From Acidimicrobiia bacterium (lineage in GTDB: Bacteria; Actinomycetota; Acidimicrobiia; Acidimicrobiales; Aldehydirespiratoraceae), in assembly GCA_022820805.1 (NCBI GenBank), contig JAJEEV010000010.1:46060-110059 (forward strand): a stretch of DNA of 64,000 nucleotides, written 5' to 3'. A model generated the notes under the pieces. The model was not told the origin of the DNA, did no database searches, and saw only the letters and a list, made by a program, of their open reading frames with translations. Below are positions 1 to 10,500 of the stretch, piece after piece; the stretch's first letter is position 1, and the number at the start of each line of letters is the position of its first letter. A program made the position numbers and the translations under genes.

Positions 1-558
<558 letters not shown>

Positions 559-563
559 CTACC

Positions 564-854
564 TCAGCCGACCTTGGCGAGCACGTCGCGGGCGTTGAGG
601 ATCAGCAGGTCCTCACCGTCGACGGTGATCTCGGTGCCGCCGTACTTCGAGTAGACGACGGTGTCGCCCACCGCTACGTCCATGGGGATGAGCTCGCCGC
701 TGTCGTCGGATCGGCGACCGGGGCCTACCGCCAGTACGTCGCCCTGCTGGGGCTTCTCTTTGGCGGTGTCGGGGATGACGAGACCACTGGCTGTGGTCTC
801 CTCGGCGTCGCCGGGCCGCACAACGATGCGATCCTCGAGTGGCTGCAGGTTCAT
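564..854 (-). CDS. groS: Co-chaperonin GroES
   Basis: GroES is the 10-kDa heptameric lid of the GroEL chamber. The protein is 96 residues, the usual size, and opens with [14 protein letters not shown]. It contains the mobile-loop region with [17 protein letters not shown] and ends with the [12 protein letters not shown] strand typical of the family. The ATG at 854 is chosen because GGGAGG precedes it at normal distance. A longer frame running upstream is out of keeping with the family and would run across the operator. It is transcribed with groEL and probably controlled by HrcA through the CIRCE element about 50 bases upstream. Confidence 0.97.
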   Translation of the reverse strand: MNLQPLEDRIVVRPGDAEETTASGLVIPDTAKEKPQQGDVLAVGPGRRSDDSGELIPMDVAVGDTVVYSKYGGTEITVDGEDLLILNARDVLAKVG

Positions 855-905
855 GTGTCCTCCCGGACTCGGTGTTCTTGGTGTTTCTTGGACTGAACAC
901 GGGCG

Positions 906-932
906 TTGGCACTCTCCCGTGACGAGTGCCAA
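906..932. promoter_or_regulatory. CIRCE operator (HrcA binding site) of groES-groEL
   Basis: A perfect inverted repeat, TTGGCACTC, a 9-base spacer and GAGTGCCAA, matches the CIRCE consensus in arm sequence and spacing. It lies 52 bases upstream of the groES start. CIRCE is the binding site of the heat-shock repressor HrcA. hrcA itself is not in this window. Confidence 0.93.
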
Positions 933-960
933 CGATAGGGCGCGTCGGTGGGCGCCACAA
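932..960 (-). promoter_or_regulatory. Candidate groES-groEL promoter
   Basis: Read on the minus strand, TTGTGG (955-960) is followed after 17 bases by TATCGT (932-937). This resembles a housekeeping -35/-10 pair. The -10 touches the CIRCE arm, so bound HrcA would cover the transcription start. Promoter assignment by eye in GC-rich DNA is uncertain. Confidence 0.45.
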
Positions 961-977
961 CGCGCGAACTGGGCCTT

Positions 978-2006
978 CTAGCCCTCCGGGAGTCCGAGCG
1001 ACGGGTCGGCGCCCACCGTGAGCGGTGACGGCCCATCGGCCTCCAGCCTCCACCACGCCGCCGCGGCCACCATGGCCGCGTTGTCGGTGCACATGGCCCG
1101 GCTCGGCAGGTAGGCGGCCAGCCCGTCAGCCGTGCAGGCGTCGAGTGTCATCTCCCGCAGCCGGCTGTTGGCGGCGACCCCTCCCGCCAGGCACAGGCCC
1201 TTCGCCCCCTGCTCGGCCGCGGCCCGCCGGGCCTTGGCCACCAGCACGTCGGCCACCGCCTCCTGGAACGACGCGGCCACATCGGCGGCCGGCGCGTCCG
1301 GCTGGCGGCGCAGGTAGTTGATGACCGCGGTCTTGAGTCCGCTGAAGGAGAAGTTCCAGCCGTCGTGCAGCATCGCCCTGGGAAAGGCGATCGCGTCCCG
1401 GTCTCCCTGCTCGCTCAGCCGGTCGATTGCGGGTCCGCCCGGATAGCCGAGGCCCATGTAGCGGGCGACCTTGTCGAAGGCCTCCCCGGCGGCATCGTCG
1501 ACGGTGGCGCCCAGGACCCGGTAGCGCAGCCGGTCCTCCATAAGCACCAGCATGGTGTGGCCTCCCGAGACCAGCACCACGACCACCGGCAGCTCCAGGG
1601 TGGGCTCATCGAGGAAGGCGGCGTGGAGGTGGGCTTCGAGGTGGTTGACGGCCACGAACGGCACGTCCCACACCAGTGCCAGCGCCTTGGCCGCCGACAC
1701 GCCGACCAGCAGCGCCCCCACCAGGCCCGGTCCCGTGGTCGCGCCCACCGCCGCGATGGCGGAGTCATCGACCGCGGACTCGACCAGGGCCTGCGACACC
1801 ACCGGGATCATGCGCTCGACGTGGGCCCGGCCGGCGACCTCGGGCACGACGCCCCCGTAGCGGGCGTGCAGGTCGATCTGGCTGGAGACCACCGACGACA
1901 GCACCTGGTGCCCGCCGGCGACCACCGCCGCGGCCGTCTCGTCGCAGGAGGTCTCGATGCCCAGGATCGGCGCGTCGGCGGCCGCGGGCATTCCGGACCC
2001 GGTCAC
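978..2006 (-). CDS. tsaD: tRNA threonylcarbamoyladenosine transferase TsaD
   Basis: TsaD transfers the threonylcarbamoyl group from TC-AMP to adenosine 37 of tRNAs that read ANN codons, working with TsaB and TsaE. The 342-residue protein has the ASKHA-fold start GIETSCDETAAAVV and the HARYGGVVPEVAGRAH block. It also has the metal-binding HxxxH in VNHLEAH and the CTDNAAM motif with the third metal ligand. The GTG at 2006 overlaps the tsaB stop (GTGA), which suggests translational coupling; an ATG five codons later (1991) is an alternative. The gene closes the tsaE-tsaB-tsaD group, and groES follows. No rimI lies between tsaB and tsaD, where many actinobacteria have it. Confidence 0.96.
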   Translation of the reverse strand: MTGSGMPAAADAPILGIETSCDETAAAVVAGGHQVLSSVVSSQIDLHARYGGVVPEVAGRAHVERMIPVVSQALVESAVDDSAIAAVGATTGPGLVGALLVGVSAAKALALVWDVPFVAVNHLEAHLHAAFLDEPTLELPVVVVLVSGGHTMLVLMEDRLRYRVLGATVDDAAGEAFDKVARYMGLGYPGGPAIDRLSEQGDRDAIAFPRAMLHDGWNFSFSGLKTAVINYLRRQPDAPAADVAASFQEAVADVLVAKARRAAAEQGAKGLCLAGGVAANSRLREMTLDACTADGLAAYLPSRAMCTDNAAMVAAAAWWRLEADGPSPLTVGADPSLGLPEG

Positions 2007-2710
2007 GGCGCGCTCCGCGGCCTCTGGGGCTGCGCGTCGGGGCGGCGGAGGTAGAGGGGCTCGATCTCGTCGGGCCGCACGAACTCCTCTCGCACCGCCA
2101 GCGCGTGCGCCAGCAGCACCAGGGACTCCGCCGAGGGATGGGCGAAGCCGGGATCAGCCAACTCCACGCCCCGCAGGCCCTCGAACATCGAGGCGTACCG
2201 CACCGCGCCGTCGCCCACCACCAGAGTCTCGCCCGTGGCGGCCAGCAACTGCGACACCACATGGTCCGGTAGGCCGACCTTGGGCTCGCTCAGGCGCTGC
2301 ACCCCTCCGGGCAGGCACCCGTACCGGGCGTGGAACACCTCGCCGCGGCGAGCGTCTATCGCCACCGCGATGGTGCGGCCGGTGTGGCGCAGCGGGTAGG
2401 CGAGCAGGTCGAGGCTGCTGACCGCCACCATGGGCACCCGCAGGGCGTGGGCCATGGTGATCGCGGTGGACACCCCCACCCGCAGACCGGTATAGAGCCC
2501 CGGGCCCACATCGACCGCCACCGCGCCCAGATCGCTCAGGGCGACGCCGGCATGGGCGCAGGCGGCCTGGATCTGGGGAGCCAGCAGTTCGGCGTGGCGA
2601 CGCTCGCGGGTGGTCTGGACCGAGGCCCGCACGCCCTCGTGGCCCCCGATGGCGCAGCCCACCCGGCCGGTGGCCGACTCAATCCCGAGTATCAGCACGG
2701 CACGGTCCAC
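2003..2710 (-). CDS. tsaB: tRNA threonylcarbamoyladenosine complex subunit TsaB
   Basis: TsaB is the catalytically inactive TsaD paralogue that dimerises with TsaD and is needed for t6A formation on tRNA. The 235-residue frame begins close to ILGIESATGRVGCAIG, the degenerate ASKHA phosphate loop. It contains the GPGLYTGLRVGVSTA block that identifies the subunit. The start is uncertain. GTG at 2710 overlaps the end of tsaE by 19 bases, while GTG at 2698 gives the shorter overlap and a more usual N-terminus. The stop overlaps the tsaD start by four bases. Confidence 0.93.
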   Translation of the reverse strand: MDRAVLILGIESATGRVGCAIGGHEGVRASVQTTRERRHAELLAPQIQAACAHAGVALSDLGAVAVDVGPGLYTGLRVGVSTAITMAHALRVPMVAVSSLDLLAYPLRHTGRTIAVAIDARRGEVFHARYGCLPGGVQRLSEPKVGLPDHVVSQLLAATGETLVVGDGAVRYASMFEGLRGVELADPGFAHPSAESLVLLAHALAVREEFVRPDEIEPLYLRRPDAQPQRPRSAP

Positions 2711-3174
2711 CGGCCGAGCACGGCCCGCAGCCGGTCGGCGCGGCTCCTCCAGGCCTCTCCGTGGGTCCGCAGCTCGAAGCTGCGGTCGTCATCTCCGTCG
2801 CCGAAGCGGATCCGCACCGACAGATGCTCGGCCGGGAGCGCCGACGCGATGGTGTCGCCCCACTCCACGAGCGTGACCCCATCGTCGAGGAGCTCGGGCA
2901 GGGCCAGGTCGCTCACCTCTTCGGGGCAGTCGAAGCGATAGACGTCGAGGTGGTTCACGATCAGGCGCCCCTCGTAGCGGTTGGCCAGCGTGAAGGTGGG
3001 GCTGGTGACGGGGGCGGTCACGCCCAGCGAGGCTGCGAACCCCTGCACGAAGGCGGTCTTGCCCGCGCCCAGGTCGCCCACCAGCACCACCACGTCGCCG
3101 GCATCCGCGATCGTGGCGACCGCGCCGCCCAGCGCCCGCGTCTCGTCGACGCCGGCGGTCCTACACGCGAGCAT
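2692..3174 (-). CDS. tsaE: tRNA threonylcarbamoyladenosine ATPase TsaE
   Basis: TsaE is the small P-loop ATPase that drives turnover of the TsaB-TsaD complex. The protein has the Walker A motif GDLGAGKTAFVQG, the SPTFTLANRYEG motif and the LDVYRF and VEWGDTI segments expected of the family. The frame is open for 61 more codons upstream (to 3357), but that part translates an interspersed repeat. I therefore start at ATG 3174, giving 160 residues, the normal length. Its stop overlaps the start region of tsaB. Confidence 0.93.
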   Translation of the reverse strand: MLACRTAGVDETRALGGAVATIADAGDVVVLVGDLGAGKTAFVQGFAASLGVTAPVTSPTFTLANRYEGRLIVNHLDVYRFDCPEEVSDLALPELLDDGVTLVEWGDTIASALPAEHLSVRIRFGDGDDDRSFELRTHGEAWRSRADRLRAVLGRWTVPC

Positions 3175-3245
3175 CCACGCCTCTCGCGGGCCGCTGTGCG
3201 GGCTCCTGGTGCACGCTTCGAGCGTACCGAGGCGCGGTGCGGCCC

Positions 3246-3348
3246 AGAGGCCGAGCGGAGGGTTGAGCAAATCCGGCACAGACGGGCGAGGCCGTGGCCC
3301 GAGCGGCCCGTGAGCGAAGCGAACAAGAGCGGGAATGACACCGCTGCG
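3246..3348 (-). repeat. Interspersed repeat, copy A (short subfamily)
   Basis: This is one of four related copies of about 90-120 bp in the window. Read on the minus strand it runs from CGCAGCGGTGTCATTCC through CCCGCTCTTGTTCGCTTCGC, then TCACGGGCCGCTCGGGCC, and ends in GCTCGGCCTCT. It belongs with copy D, which has CGCTCGGGCCACGGCCTCG in the middle. It lies between the P1-peptidase stop and the tsaE start. It is open in the tsaE frame and would extend TsaE falsely if the first start codon were taken. Confidence 0.8.
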
Positions 3349-3406
3349 CCGCGTCAAGCGCTCGCCCGTCCGCGGTGCGCCCCCAAGAGGGCGCCCGGCG
3401 CCGGTG

Positions 3407-4288
3407 TCACCCGTCGACGGTTGCCGCGGCGCTTCGAACGGCCTCGGCCACTGCGGCCACGGCCAGCAGCCGGACGTCGTCGACCTCCGCAGGCACTTCG
3501 CCGGTGGCGGCGGCGACCACCGCGTCGCCGTCGCTGCGGGTGTGGGCCGGGACCAGTTCGCGGGCCAGGCCGTCGTGGCCGCCCTGGGCCACCCAGAAGC
3601 AGTCGAGCTTCGACAGGGCGGCGTTGGTGACGATCGCGGCCAGCGTGGTGTTGGTGAACGGGTCGGCGCGGTCCGGCCACCGCTCGAACGACCCGTCGGC
3701 GACCTGCTCGAGCACGTGCTGCCCGGCGAGCGGCGGGCTGCCGGCCGCGTTGAGCGCCACCACCGCGCTGACCGTCAGCTCGTCGCGCTGCACGGTTGCG
3801 ACACCGAGCCCGCCCGGCTCGGCGTTGTCGGCACCCAGCCACTTGGACACCGTGGCCCCAGTGCCGGCCCCCACCGGCCCGACGTCGGAGGAGGCGGCCC
3901 GGTTGGTGGCCGCGTGGCGGCCGGCGGCGGCACCGGGGCGCACGGCCGGATCGCCCACACCGAGGTCGTAGAGGGCCATGCCCACCACGATCGGCACGTT
4001 CCCGTGGGCCGTCTCGAAGCCCCGACCCTCGGCCTCCATGACCTCCATCACGCCGTCGGCTGCGGCCAGGCCGAAGGCTGAACCCCCGGCGAGCACGATG
4101 GCGTCCACATGCTCGACCATGCGCTCGGGTGCCAGCAGGGCGAAGTCGCGGGTGGCCGGCGCGCCGCCGCGCACCTCCCCCGAGGCGACCGTTCCCGGCG
4201 GCAGCACGATCACGCTGCAGCCCGTGCGTGCGACCGGATCGGTCCAGTGGCCGATCTCGACGCCCGGAATCAGCAGGTCAACAGGCAC
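3407..4288 (-). CDS. P1 family (S58) peptidase, DmpA-like aminopeptidase
   Basis: The product belongs to the self-cleaving N-terminal-nucleophile peptidases of family S58 (DmpA, beta-aminopeptidases). These remove N-terminal residues from small peptides or amides. The 293-residue protein shows IPGVEIGHWTD at the start, the VLAGGSAFGLAAADGVM block (about residues 65-82) and the NTTLAAIVTNA segment near residue 213. That segment holds the presumed autocleavage site and new N-terminal nucleophile. No signal peptide is visible. It lies 8 bases after the alr stop and so is probably cotranscribed with alr. Whether it acts on D-residues, peptidoglycan peptides or something else is not shown. Confidence 0.88.
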   Translation of the reverse strand: MPVDLLIPGVEIGHWTDPVARTGCSVIVLPPGTVASGEVRGGAPATRDFALLAPERMVEHVDAIVLAGGSAFGLAAADGVMEVMEAEGRGFETAHGNVPIVVGMALYDLGVGDPAVRPGAAAGRHAATNRAASSDVGPVGAGTGATVSKWLGADNAEPGGLGVATVQRDELTVSAVVALNAAGSPPLAGQHVLEQVADGSFERWPDRADPFTNTTLAAIVTNAALSKLDCFWVAQGGHDGLARELVPAHTRSDGDAVVAAATGEVPAEVDDVRLLAVAAVAEAVRSAAATVDG

Positions 4289-4296
4289 GAGACCTC

Positions 4297-5433
4297 CTAG
4301 ACCAGCACCCGGGGCACACGGGCCGAGATGGAGGTGAGCACCTCGTAGGCGATGGTGCCGAGCCTCTGGGCGACCTCGGTCGCGGTTATCTCCTCCGCGC
4401 CCTGACGCCCGATGAGCACCACCTCGTCACCCGCCGCGACCTCCTCTGCGATGGTCGGATCCAGTGCGACCATGAGCTGGTCCATCGTCACCGCGCCCAC
4501 GATCCGGCACCGGCGGCCCCGCACCAGCACCTCCACCCCAGCCTCGCCGCTGTCTCGCCGGATGCCGTCGGCATAGCCGATGGCGACGGTGGCAACCCGG
4601 GTGGGCTCGGTGGCCCACCAGTGCCGGCCGTACGACACGCTCTCGCCGGGGGCCACCGCACGCACCGCGGTGACCCGCGACGCCACCTCCATCGCCGGCT
4701 CCAATGCGACCAGGCCGTCGAGCTCGGGGGACGGCGGGACGCCGTAGACGGCGATGCCGCACCGGACGGCGTCGCGGCGGGCGGCGGGATGGGCCAGCAG
4801 ACCCGCAGAGTTGGCGGCATGGACTGCACCGGTGGGCAGGCCGAGGCCCCGCAGTCCGGCCAGCACCTGATCGAACCTTCGCAACTGCTCGGCGGTGAAG
4901 GGATCGCCGGGGGAGTCGGCCACAGCCAGATGGGTCCACACGCCCTCGAGGCGCAGCCGCCCGCGGGCCGCTCGAAGGGCCTCGGCGACCGGGTTGATCT
5001 CGGCGGGCAGGGCGCCCATCCGGTGCATGCCGGTGTCCACCTTGAGATGGACGGCCCGCTCGGGTCCCGCCCCGGCGGCCAGCGCCCGGACGCCCTCCAC
5101 CGACGCCACCGTGAACCGGATCCGCTCCGGGCAATCGCCGGCCGCTTCGACCGCCAGCGCGGGTGCGGCCTCCGAGAGAATCAACACCGGTACCTCGCGA
5201 CCGATGCTGTCGGCCACCTCCAGAGCCTCTGCGATGGTGGCCACAGCCAGCCACGATGCGCCGCCCGCGAGGGCGGCTCCGGCCGCGGTGGCCACACCGT
5301 GGCCGTATCCGTCGGCCTTCACCACCGCGCAGACATCGGCCTCCCCGGCCAGCGCGGCCAACCGTCGCACGTTCGACTCGATGGCCGACGGGCGCACCCG
5401 CGCCACTCTGGCCGACCGCACCTGAGCACTCAC
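4297..5433 (-). CDS. alr: Alanine racemase
   Basis: This PLP enzyme interconverts L- and D-alanine for peptidoglycan. The 378-residue protein has the PLP-lysine motif VVKADGYGHG near residue 39 and the LKVDTGMHRMG block. It also has NSAGLL, RCGIAVYG and the catalytic-tyrosine segment VSYGRHW in the C-terminal barrel. A longer frame reaches 5715, but the GTG at 5433 gives the family's normal N-terminus (SAQVRSARVARV) and has a GAGGG sequence upstream. It lies downstream of nnrD and upstream of the P1 peptidase and tsa genes. The alr-tsaE neighbourhood is common in actinobacteria. Confidence 0.94.
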   Translation of the reverse strand: MSAQVRSARVARVRPSAIESNVRRLAALAGEADVCAVVKADGYGHGVATAAGAALAGGASWLAVATIAEALEVADSIGREVPVLILSEAAPALAVEAAGDCPERIRFTVASVEGVRALAAGAGPERAVHLKVDTGMHRMGALPAEINPVAEALRAARGRLRLEGVWTHLAVADSPGDPFTAEQLRRFDQVLAGLRGLGLPTGAVHAANSAGLLAHPAARRDAVRCGIAVYGVPPSPELDGLVALEPAMEVASRVTAVRAVAPGESVSYGRHWWATEPTRVATVAIGYADGIRRDSGEAGVEVLVRGRRCRIVGAVTMDQLMVALDPTIAEEVAAGDEVVLIGRQGAEEITATEVAQRLGTIAYEVLTSISARVPRVLV

Positions 5434-5545
5434 GTGACGCCCTCGCTCTCGGCAGGCCGCCAACGGACGGACCGGCCGAACTGGCGGCCCAACGCGCCCG
5501 AACCGGCCCCCACAGCTGCCAATCCGCCAGGTGCTTCGGAGTTGC

Positions 5546-6895
5546 TCACGACGTGACCGTGCGCAGGGCGTCGACGAGGTCGCCGGCCGTGATGCGGGCA
5601 CCCTCCACAGCCGACGCGGCCCTTCCGTGCAGGTGCGCGGCCTCGGCGACCCGGTCGAGGAGGCGCTCGGGGCCGAAGGCGGCCAGGCGGCCCGCGACCA
5701 TGCCGGTGAGGACATCGCCGGTGCCGGCCGTGGCCAGGCGGGCGTCGCCGCTGGAGACGATCCTGGTGCGCCCCTGCGGGTCGGCCACCACCGTGGGACC
5801 GCCCTTGAGCAGCACGACCGCGTCCAGCCCCGCTGCCGCGGCTCGGGCTGCGGCGATGCGGTCGGGACCCGGCCGGGCTGAGACGAGAGCCTCCAATTCG
5901 GCGTCGTGCGGGGTCAGCACCAGTGGGGCGGCGTCGCGGCGACGCTGGTCGAGAACCGAGACCACCGCGGGGTCTTTCAGCAGCCGCAGGCCATCGGCGT
6001 CGATCACCGTCGGCAGGCCGAGCCCGAGCGCGCCGGCCAAGCGGGCCGCGGCCTGCTCGTCGGTGCCAAGCCCCGGCCCGGCCGCGCACACCGCGAAGCG
6101 GCCGGCGTCCACGGCCGGCGGCGGCTCGGATCGCACCGCCTCGATGGGCGAGACCACTCCGGCGGAGGCCGGCGCACTCAGATGCAACATGCGGGCCCCG
6201 CTGCGCAGCGCGGCCGAGCAGGCCAGCGAAGCCGCGCCGCCCATCCCCGGCGAGCCGGCCACTACAAGTGCGGCGGCATGCCACTTGTGGGTGGCGCCCG
6301 TGCCGGTGGGCAACGCCTCGACATCGGCGTCGGTGAACAGGGCGCATGCGGCGCCGTCGTCACCAGCGACAGCAAGACCGATGTCGGCGACGGTCGTGGT
6401 GCCGCAGGCGGCCGGTCCCCCGCCGAACAGCAGGCCCGGCTTGAGCGCCGCGAACGTGACCGTGCGCCGCGCCGTCCACACCGGCCCACCCAGCACCTCG
6501 CCGGTGAGCCCGTCGAGTCCGCTGGGAATGTCCACCGCAAGCACCGGAGCATCCGGGCGGCCTCTGCGGGGCGGGGTGTATGGCCGGGACAGCCCGGTGC
6601 CGAAAGCCGCGTCGATGTACAGGTCGGCTGCGGGCAGCACCTCGGGGGCGTCGGCGACCGGCCACACACCGGCCCGCCCGCCCGCGCGCCGCAGGCGGCG
6701 GGCCGCGGCCCGCCCGTCGGCGCCGTTGTTGCCGGGACCGGCCAGCACAACCACCCGTCGCCCGTACCTTCCTCCCATCATCTCCACCGCGGCTCGGGCC
6801 ACGGCCCCGCCGGCCCGCTCGATCAGTAGCGCGGTGGACTCGGGACCGGCCGCGTCGATCTCGGCCATCCGGGCCGGTGTGACGACCGGGATCAT
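5546..6895 (-). CDS. nnrD: Bifunctional NAD(P)H-hydrate epimerase / ADP-dependent NAD(P)H-hydrate dehydratase
   Basis: This is a repair enzyme that epimerises and dehydrates damaged (hydrated) NADH and NADPH. The 449-residue protein fuses an N-terminal YjeF_N epimerase domain to a C-terminal ribokinase-like dehydratase. The epimerase part shows AGPGNNGADG near residue 52 and VDIPSGLDG. The dehydratase part shows SPGMGGAASLA, VIDADGLRLL, LTPHDAELEAL and the catalytic ATAGTGDVLTGMVAG. The start at 6895 forms an ATGA overlap with the acpS stop, so the longer frame in the same register is not used. acpS-nnrD-alr is a familiar order in high-GC Gram-positives. Confidence 0.94.
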   Translation of the reverse strand: MIPVVTPARMAEIDAAGPESTALLIERAGGAVARAAVEMMGGRYGRRVVVLAGPGNNGADGRAAARRLRRAGGRAGVWPVADAPEVLPAADLYIDAAFGTGLSRPYTPPRRGRPDAPVLAVDIPSGLDGLTGEVLGGPVWTARRTVTFAALKPGLLFGGGPAACGTTTVADIGLAVAGDDGAACALFTDADVEALPTGTGATHKWHAAALVVAGSPGMGGAASLACSAALRSGARMLHLSAPASAGVVSPIEAVRSEPPPAVDAGRFAVCAAGPGLGTDEQAAARLAGALGLGLPTVIDADGLRLLKDPAVVSVLDQRRRDAAPLVLTPHDAELEALVSARPGPDRIAAARAAAAGLDAVVLLKGGPTVVADPQGRTRIVSSGDARLATAGTGDVLTGMVAGRLAAFGPERLLDRVAEAAHLHGRAASAVEGARITAGDLVDALRTVTS

Positions 6896-7299
6896 CGCAC
6901 CAGCGCTACGACGGTGGCTTGAGCGAGGTGATCGGTGTGGGACAGCGACACCAGCCAGCGGCCCACGCCGTGCTCGGCCGCCTTGGACCGCGCCGCGCCG
7001 TGGAGCAGGATCTCGGGTCGGCCGTCGCCGTCCCTGACGACCTCGATGTCGGCCATCCGCATGCCGCCCAAGCCGTAGCCGAGGGCCTTGAGAGAAGCCT
7101 CCTTGGCCGCGAACCGGGCGGCGAGCCGGGCCGCCGGGTCGACAGCCGCATGCGCATAGGAGAGCTCGCCTGCGGTGAACAGCCGGTCGGCCACCGAGGG
7201 CCGCCGCCGCAGCACCGCGCGGAACCGGTCGATGTCGACCAGGTCGGTGCCGATCCCCACGACCCCGCAGCCGGGCAGGTCGCCAACGTCGTGAGCCAC
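6892..7299 (-). CDS. acpS: Holo-[acyl-carrier-protein] synthase
   Basis: AcpS moves 4'-phosphopantetheine from CoA to the serine of acyl carrier protein, making it active for fatty acid synthesis. The sequence has the family hallmarks GIGTDLVDIDRFR (Mg-binding Asp), ARFAAKEASLKALG (catalytic Glu/Lys) and the C-terminal VSLSHTDHLAQATVVA. The frame is open to 7356 and the start is not settled. GTG at 7299 gives 135 residues and GTG at 7260 gives 122; neither has a strong ribosome site. The stop overlaps nnrD by four bases. Confidence 0.9.
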   Translation of the reverse strand: MAHDVGDLPGCGVVGIGTDLVDIDRFRAVLRRRPSVADRLFTAGELSYAHAAVDPAARLAARFAAKEASLKALGYGLGGMRMADIEVVRDGDGRPEILLHGAARSKAAEHGVGRWLVSLSHTDHLAQATVVALVR

Positions 7300-7410
7300 C
7301 TTGGCAACGATACCCAGCGGCCGGCGGGCTCCTGCCGTCGGCGGAACTGGCAGCACAACGCACGCCTACCGTGCAAAGAGCGCCCGCAAACGGGTGAGAG
7401 CCGGTCGCGT

Positions 7411-7529
7411 CGCAGCGGTGTCATTCCCGCTCTTGTTCGCTGCGCTCACGGGCCGCCCAATTCATAGCAACAGCGCCCACGGCCTCGCGCCGTATGCGCC
7501 GGATTCGAGTGGCTATTCGCTCGGCCTCT
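7411..7529 (+). repeat. Interspersed repeat, copy B (long subfamily)
   Basis: In plus orientation the copy begins CGCAGCGGTGTCATTCCCGC and continues with TCTTGTTCGCTGCGCTCACGGGCCGCCCAATTC. It then has ACAGCGCCCACGGCCTCG and ends GCTCGGCCTCTA. The CCCAATTC and CAGCGCCCACGG parts are shared with copy C but not with A or D. It fills most of the 264-base gap between the glmS-like stop and acpS. I see no gene in that gap. Confidence 0.8.
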
Positions 7530-7563
7530 AAACGCTGCCAATCCCGGTGGAGGGGGCGGGCGG

Positions 7564-10500
7564 TCAGGTGCGCCAGTGGTCGGCTAGATCACCGATGGGC
7601 GCGGTGAGCAGGTCAACAGGCGCGATCCGGGCCAGGCGTTCTTCGTCGAAGTCGGGCTCGGTCTCGGTGACGGCGTCGCGCATCTCCGAGTAGCGGTTGC
7701 GGTACCCCTGGAGCACGCCCCGAGCGGCGGTCACCGTCAGCGACTCCGCGAAGCGCACGTGCAGCAGGGTGATGCCAACGGTGGAGCCCGCGGCGACCTC
7801 GGGCACGAACACGACCGTGCGGCCGTCGTGGCGGCCCCGCGCCGCCAGGACCCGGCGGTCAGCCGCGACCCGGTGCTTGCTGCCGGTCAGCGCGCGCGAG
7901 GCGGCCGTGCGCGACATGATGCCGGCCGCGATGCCGCCCTGGTCCACCACCGCGATGGTGTCCAGCCCATCGACGTGGTAGCGGGTGTGGCCCAGGACCT
8001 CGGCCACCGCCGGGCTCAGATCGGCCAGCGCCCGCAGCGTCGAGTAGGAGAGGCGGTCCCGGGGCGCTCCCGCGGCGAGCACGGCCTGAATGAGCGGCGC
8101 CTCCAGCAGGGTCTGATCCGATCGGGAGATCCCCACCGTGACCGTCTTGGCCTGATGCCGGATGGCGTCGATCGGGCGGGTCAGCTCGTCGATCCCGACG
8201 CTGAGCGCCCCGGCCAGATCGTCGACCACGGCCTCGGGCGTTCCGACCCGGCCCAACTCGAGCTCGTATCCGTCGAGCGGCGCCGACCCCACCGCGTAGC
8301 GCATCAGCGTGGTGATCCGCACCGCGGTGGACGCCTCCAGATGACCGTCGTAGTCGCCGCGGCGGAGTCCGGCCGAGAAGGCGGCCGCGCCGGCTGCCAG
8401 CGCCGGCCCCGCCAGGCTCAGGACCTCCTCGGCGGTGGTGTCCGAGCGGGCCGCGGCGGCCTCGATGGCGGCCCGGGCCTCTCGCAGCGGCCGGGCTCCG
8501 GCGTCGATGGCCAGGGCCGCCTCGTAGCCGAACAGGTGACCGACCATGGTTGCGGGCAGGAACGCCAGCCGCGGGTCGACCGGGGGCACGCCGAGCACCG
8601 CCGACGCGCCGTTGAAGCGGGCGTCCTCGTCGTCGGCCACCACTACCGGCGCGGCCTGATGGGCACCGAAGATGGCGACCTCCTTGGCCACGTCGTCGGC
8701 CACCGATCCCGACAGGCCCGCTGCGCACACCAGGACCAGCGGCTCGGCCGACAGGTCGATGTGCTTCTTGTCCTCGGTTACGTCGCTGGAGATCGACATG
8801 TAGCACAGCTCCGAGAGCTTGATGCGCACCTCGCGGGCCGCCACCTGGTTGGGGCCGTTGCCCACCACCGCCCAGTGTCGGCGGCTCAGGGCCAGGCTCC
8901 GGGCGGCCTCACCGATGGCGGGCCGCCGTTCGAGCACCTGCTCCAGGACGCCGGGCATGGCCCGGAGCGCCCCGAGCAGGCTGCGCCGCGAGGCGATCCG
9001 GCGGTCGCCGGCCACTTCGCCGGCGATGGCGACGGCCAGCAGGCAGCCGGCCGCCACCTGGGAGTAGAACGCCTTGGTCGAGGCCACGCTCATCTCAACG
9101 TCGCGGCCGTCGGAAGTGTAGAGCACCCCGTCGGCCCGATCGGTGAGGTCGCTGTCGCGGCGGTTGACCACGGCCACCACCGACGCGCCCCTGGCCTTCG
9201 CCAGCTCCACCGTGCGGTTGGTGTCGGTGGTCGTGCCCGACTGCGAGATGGCTACCACCAGCGTGTCGGACATGTCGGGCCGGAGACCGAACGCGGACAG
9301 CTCCGTGGCCGGCAGCGCCTTCACGTCGAGCACGGCCTCGCCGGCGGCCTCGGCGAGCAGGGTCCTGAGACTCAGCGCGAAGCTCTCCCCCGCCACTGCG
9401 GCGGTGCCCTGGCCGATTGCCAGCACCGTCGACACCGTCCCGTCCCGCAGGCCCGACCGGACGTTTCCGGGCAGCGTCTCGGGTCCGATCGACAGGTCCA
9501 GGCCTGCCGGCGTGTCGATGATCCTGCCCCGCAGCGTCTTGCGGAACGACGACGGAGCCTCGCTGATCTCCTTGAGCAGGTAGTGGCGGTGGTCGCCGCG
9601 GTCGACGTCGCGGGTGGTAATGGAGGCGGTCGAGATCTCGGTTGACGCCACCGGCAGGCTCGTGCCGTCGTAGGCGTGCCGGGCCACGCCCTCGAGCAGC
9701 CCGGCCCGGGACGCGTCCAGCTCGACGATCTGACCGCGGCCGGTGCTGGGATTGGCGCCGGCCGCCACCGCCTCGCCGTCCATGCGCAGGTAGCGAGAGG
9801 TGTCCTCGACCACGCCGTAAGGCTCGCTGGCCACGATGAAGGCATCGTCGGCGAACCCGACGTAGAGAGCCTGCCCGCTGCCCCTCAACGCCAGCTGCAG
9901 GCGATCCGGCGTCTGCGCGGCGCAGACGGCCACCGCCACCGAACCCTCGCACTCGGCCACCGTGCGCCTGAACGCCTCGCCCGGCTCCAGGCCCTCGGCC
10001 GTGCGCCGGCCCATCAGGGCGGGGACCGTCTTGGAGTCGGTGGTGATCGCGGTCGGTACCTGCACCCCGGCCCCGTCGAGCAGTTCTGCGTAGTTGTCGA
10101 CGTCGCCGTTGATGGCGCCGACGACATACGGCGTCTGCTCGCCGAGCAGTTCGCTGTTGAGCGGATGGGCGTTCGCCTCGGAGATGATGCCGACCGAGGC
10201 CCAGCGGGTGTGGCCCAGCACCAGCACCCGCGCGTCGCTGGAGGCCAGCGCGGCCGCCAGCAGACCGTCGGAGGCGATCGCGGCCCTCAGAGCCGCGGTG
10301 TTGTCGCCCAGCTCGCCGATCTCGGCCGCGGTCTTGTGGACGATGCTGAGCACGCCGTCGACCAGGCGGGCCGAGCCCGAGCCGAAGGTCTCGTCGCAGG
10401 CCCGGCGCTCCAGGGCCCCGGCGACGGCGGGATCGTCGGGGTCGAGTCCGTGTCCGGTGACCTGCAGGTGCAGTCCGGCCGAGTCGCGGCCCCGCACCTC

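Noticed and set aside
3175..3357. N-terminal extension of TsaE by 61 residues
   Set aside because: It translates repeat copy A and is not seen in TsaE proteins; the ATG at 3174 gives the normal size.
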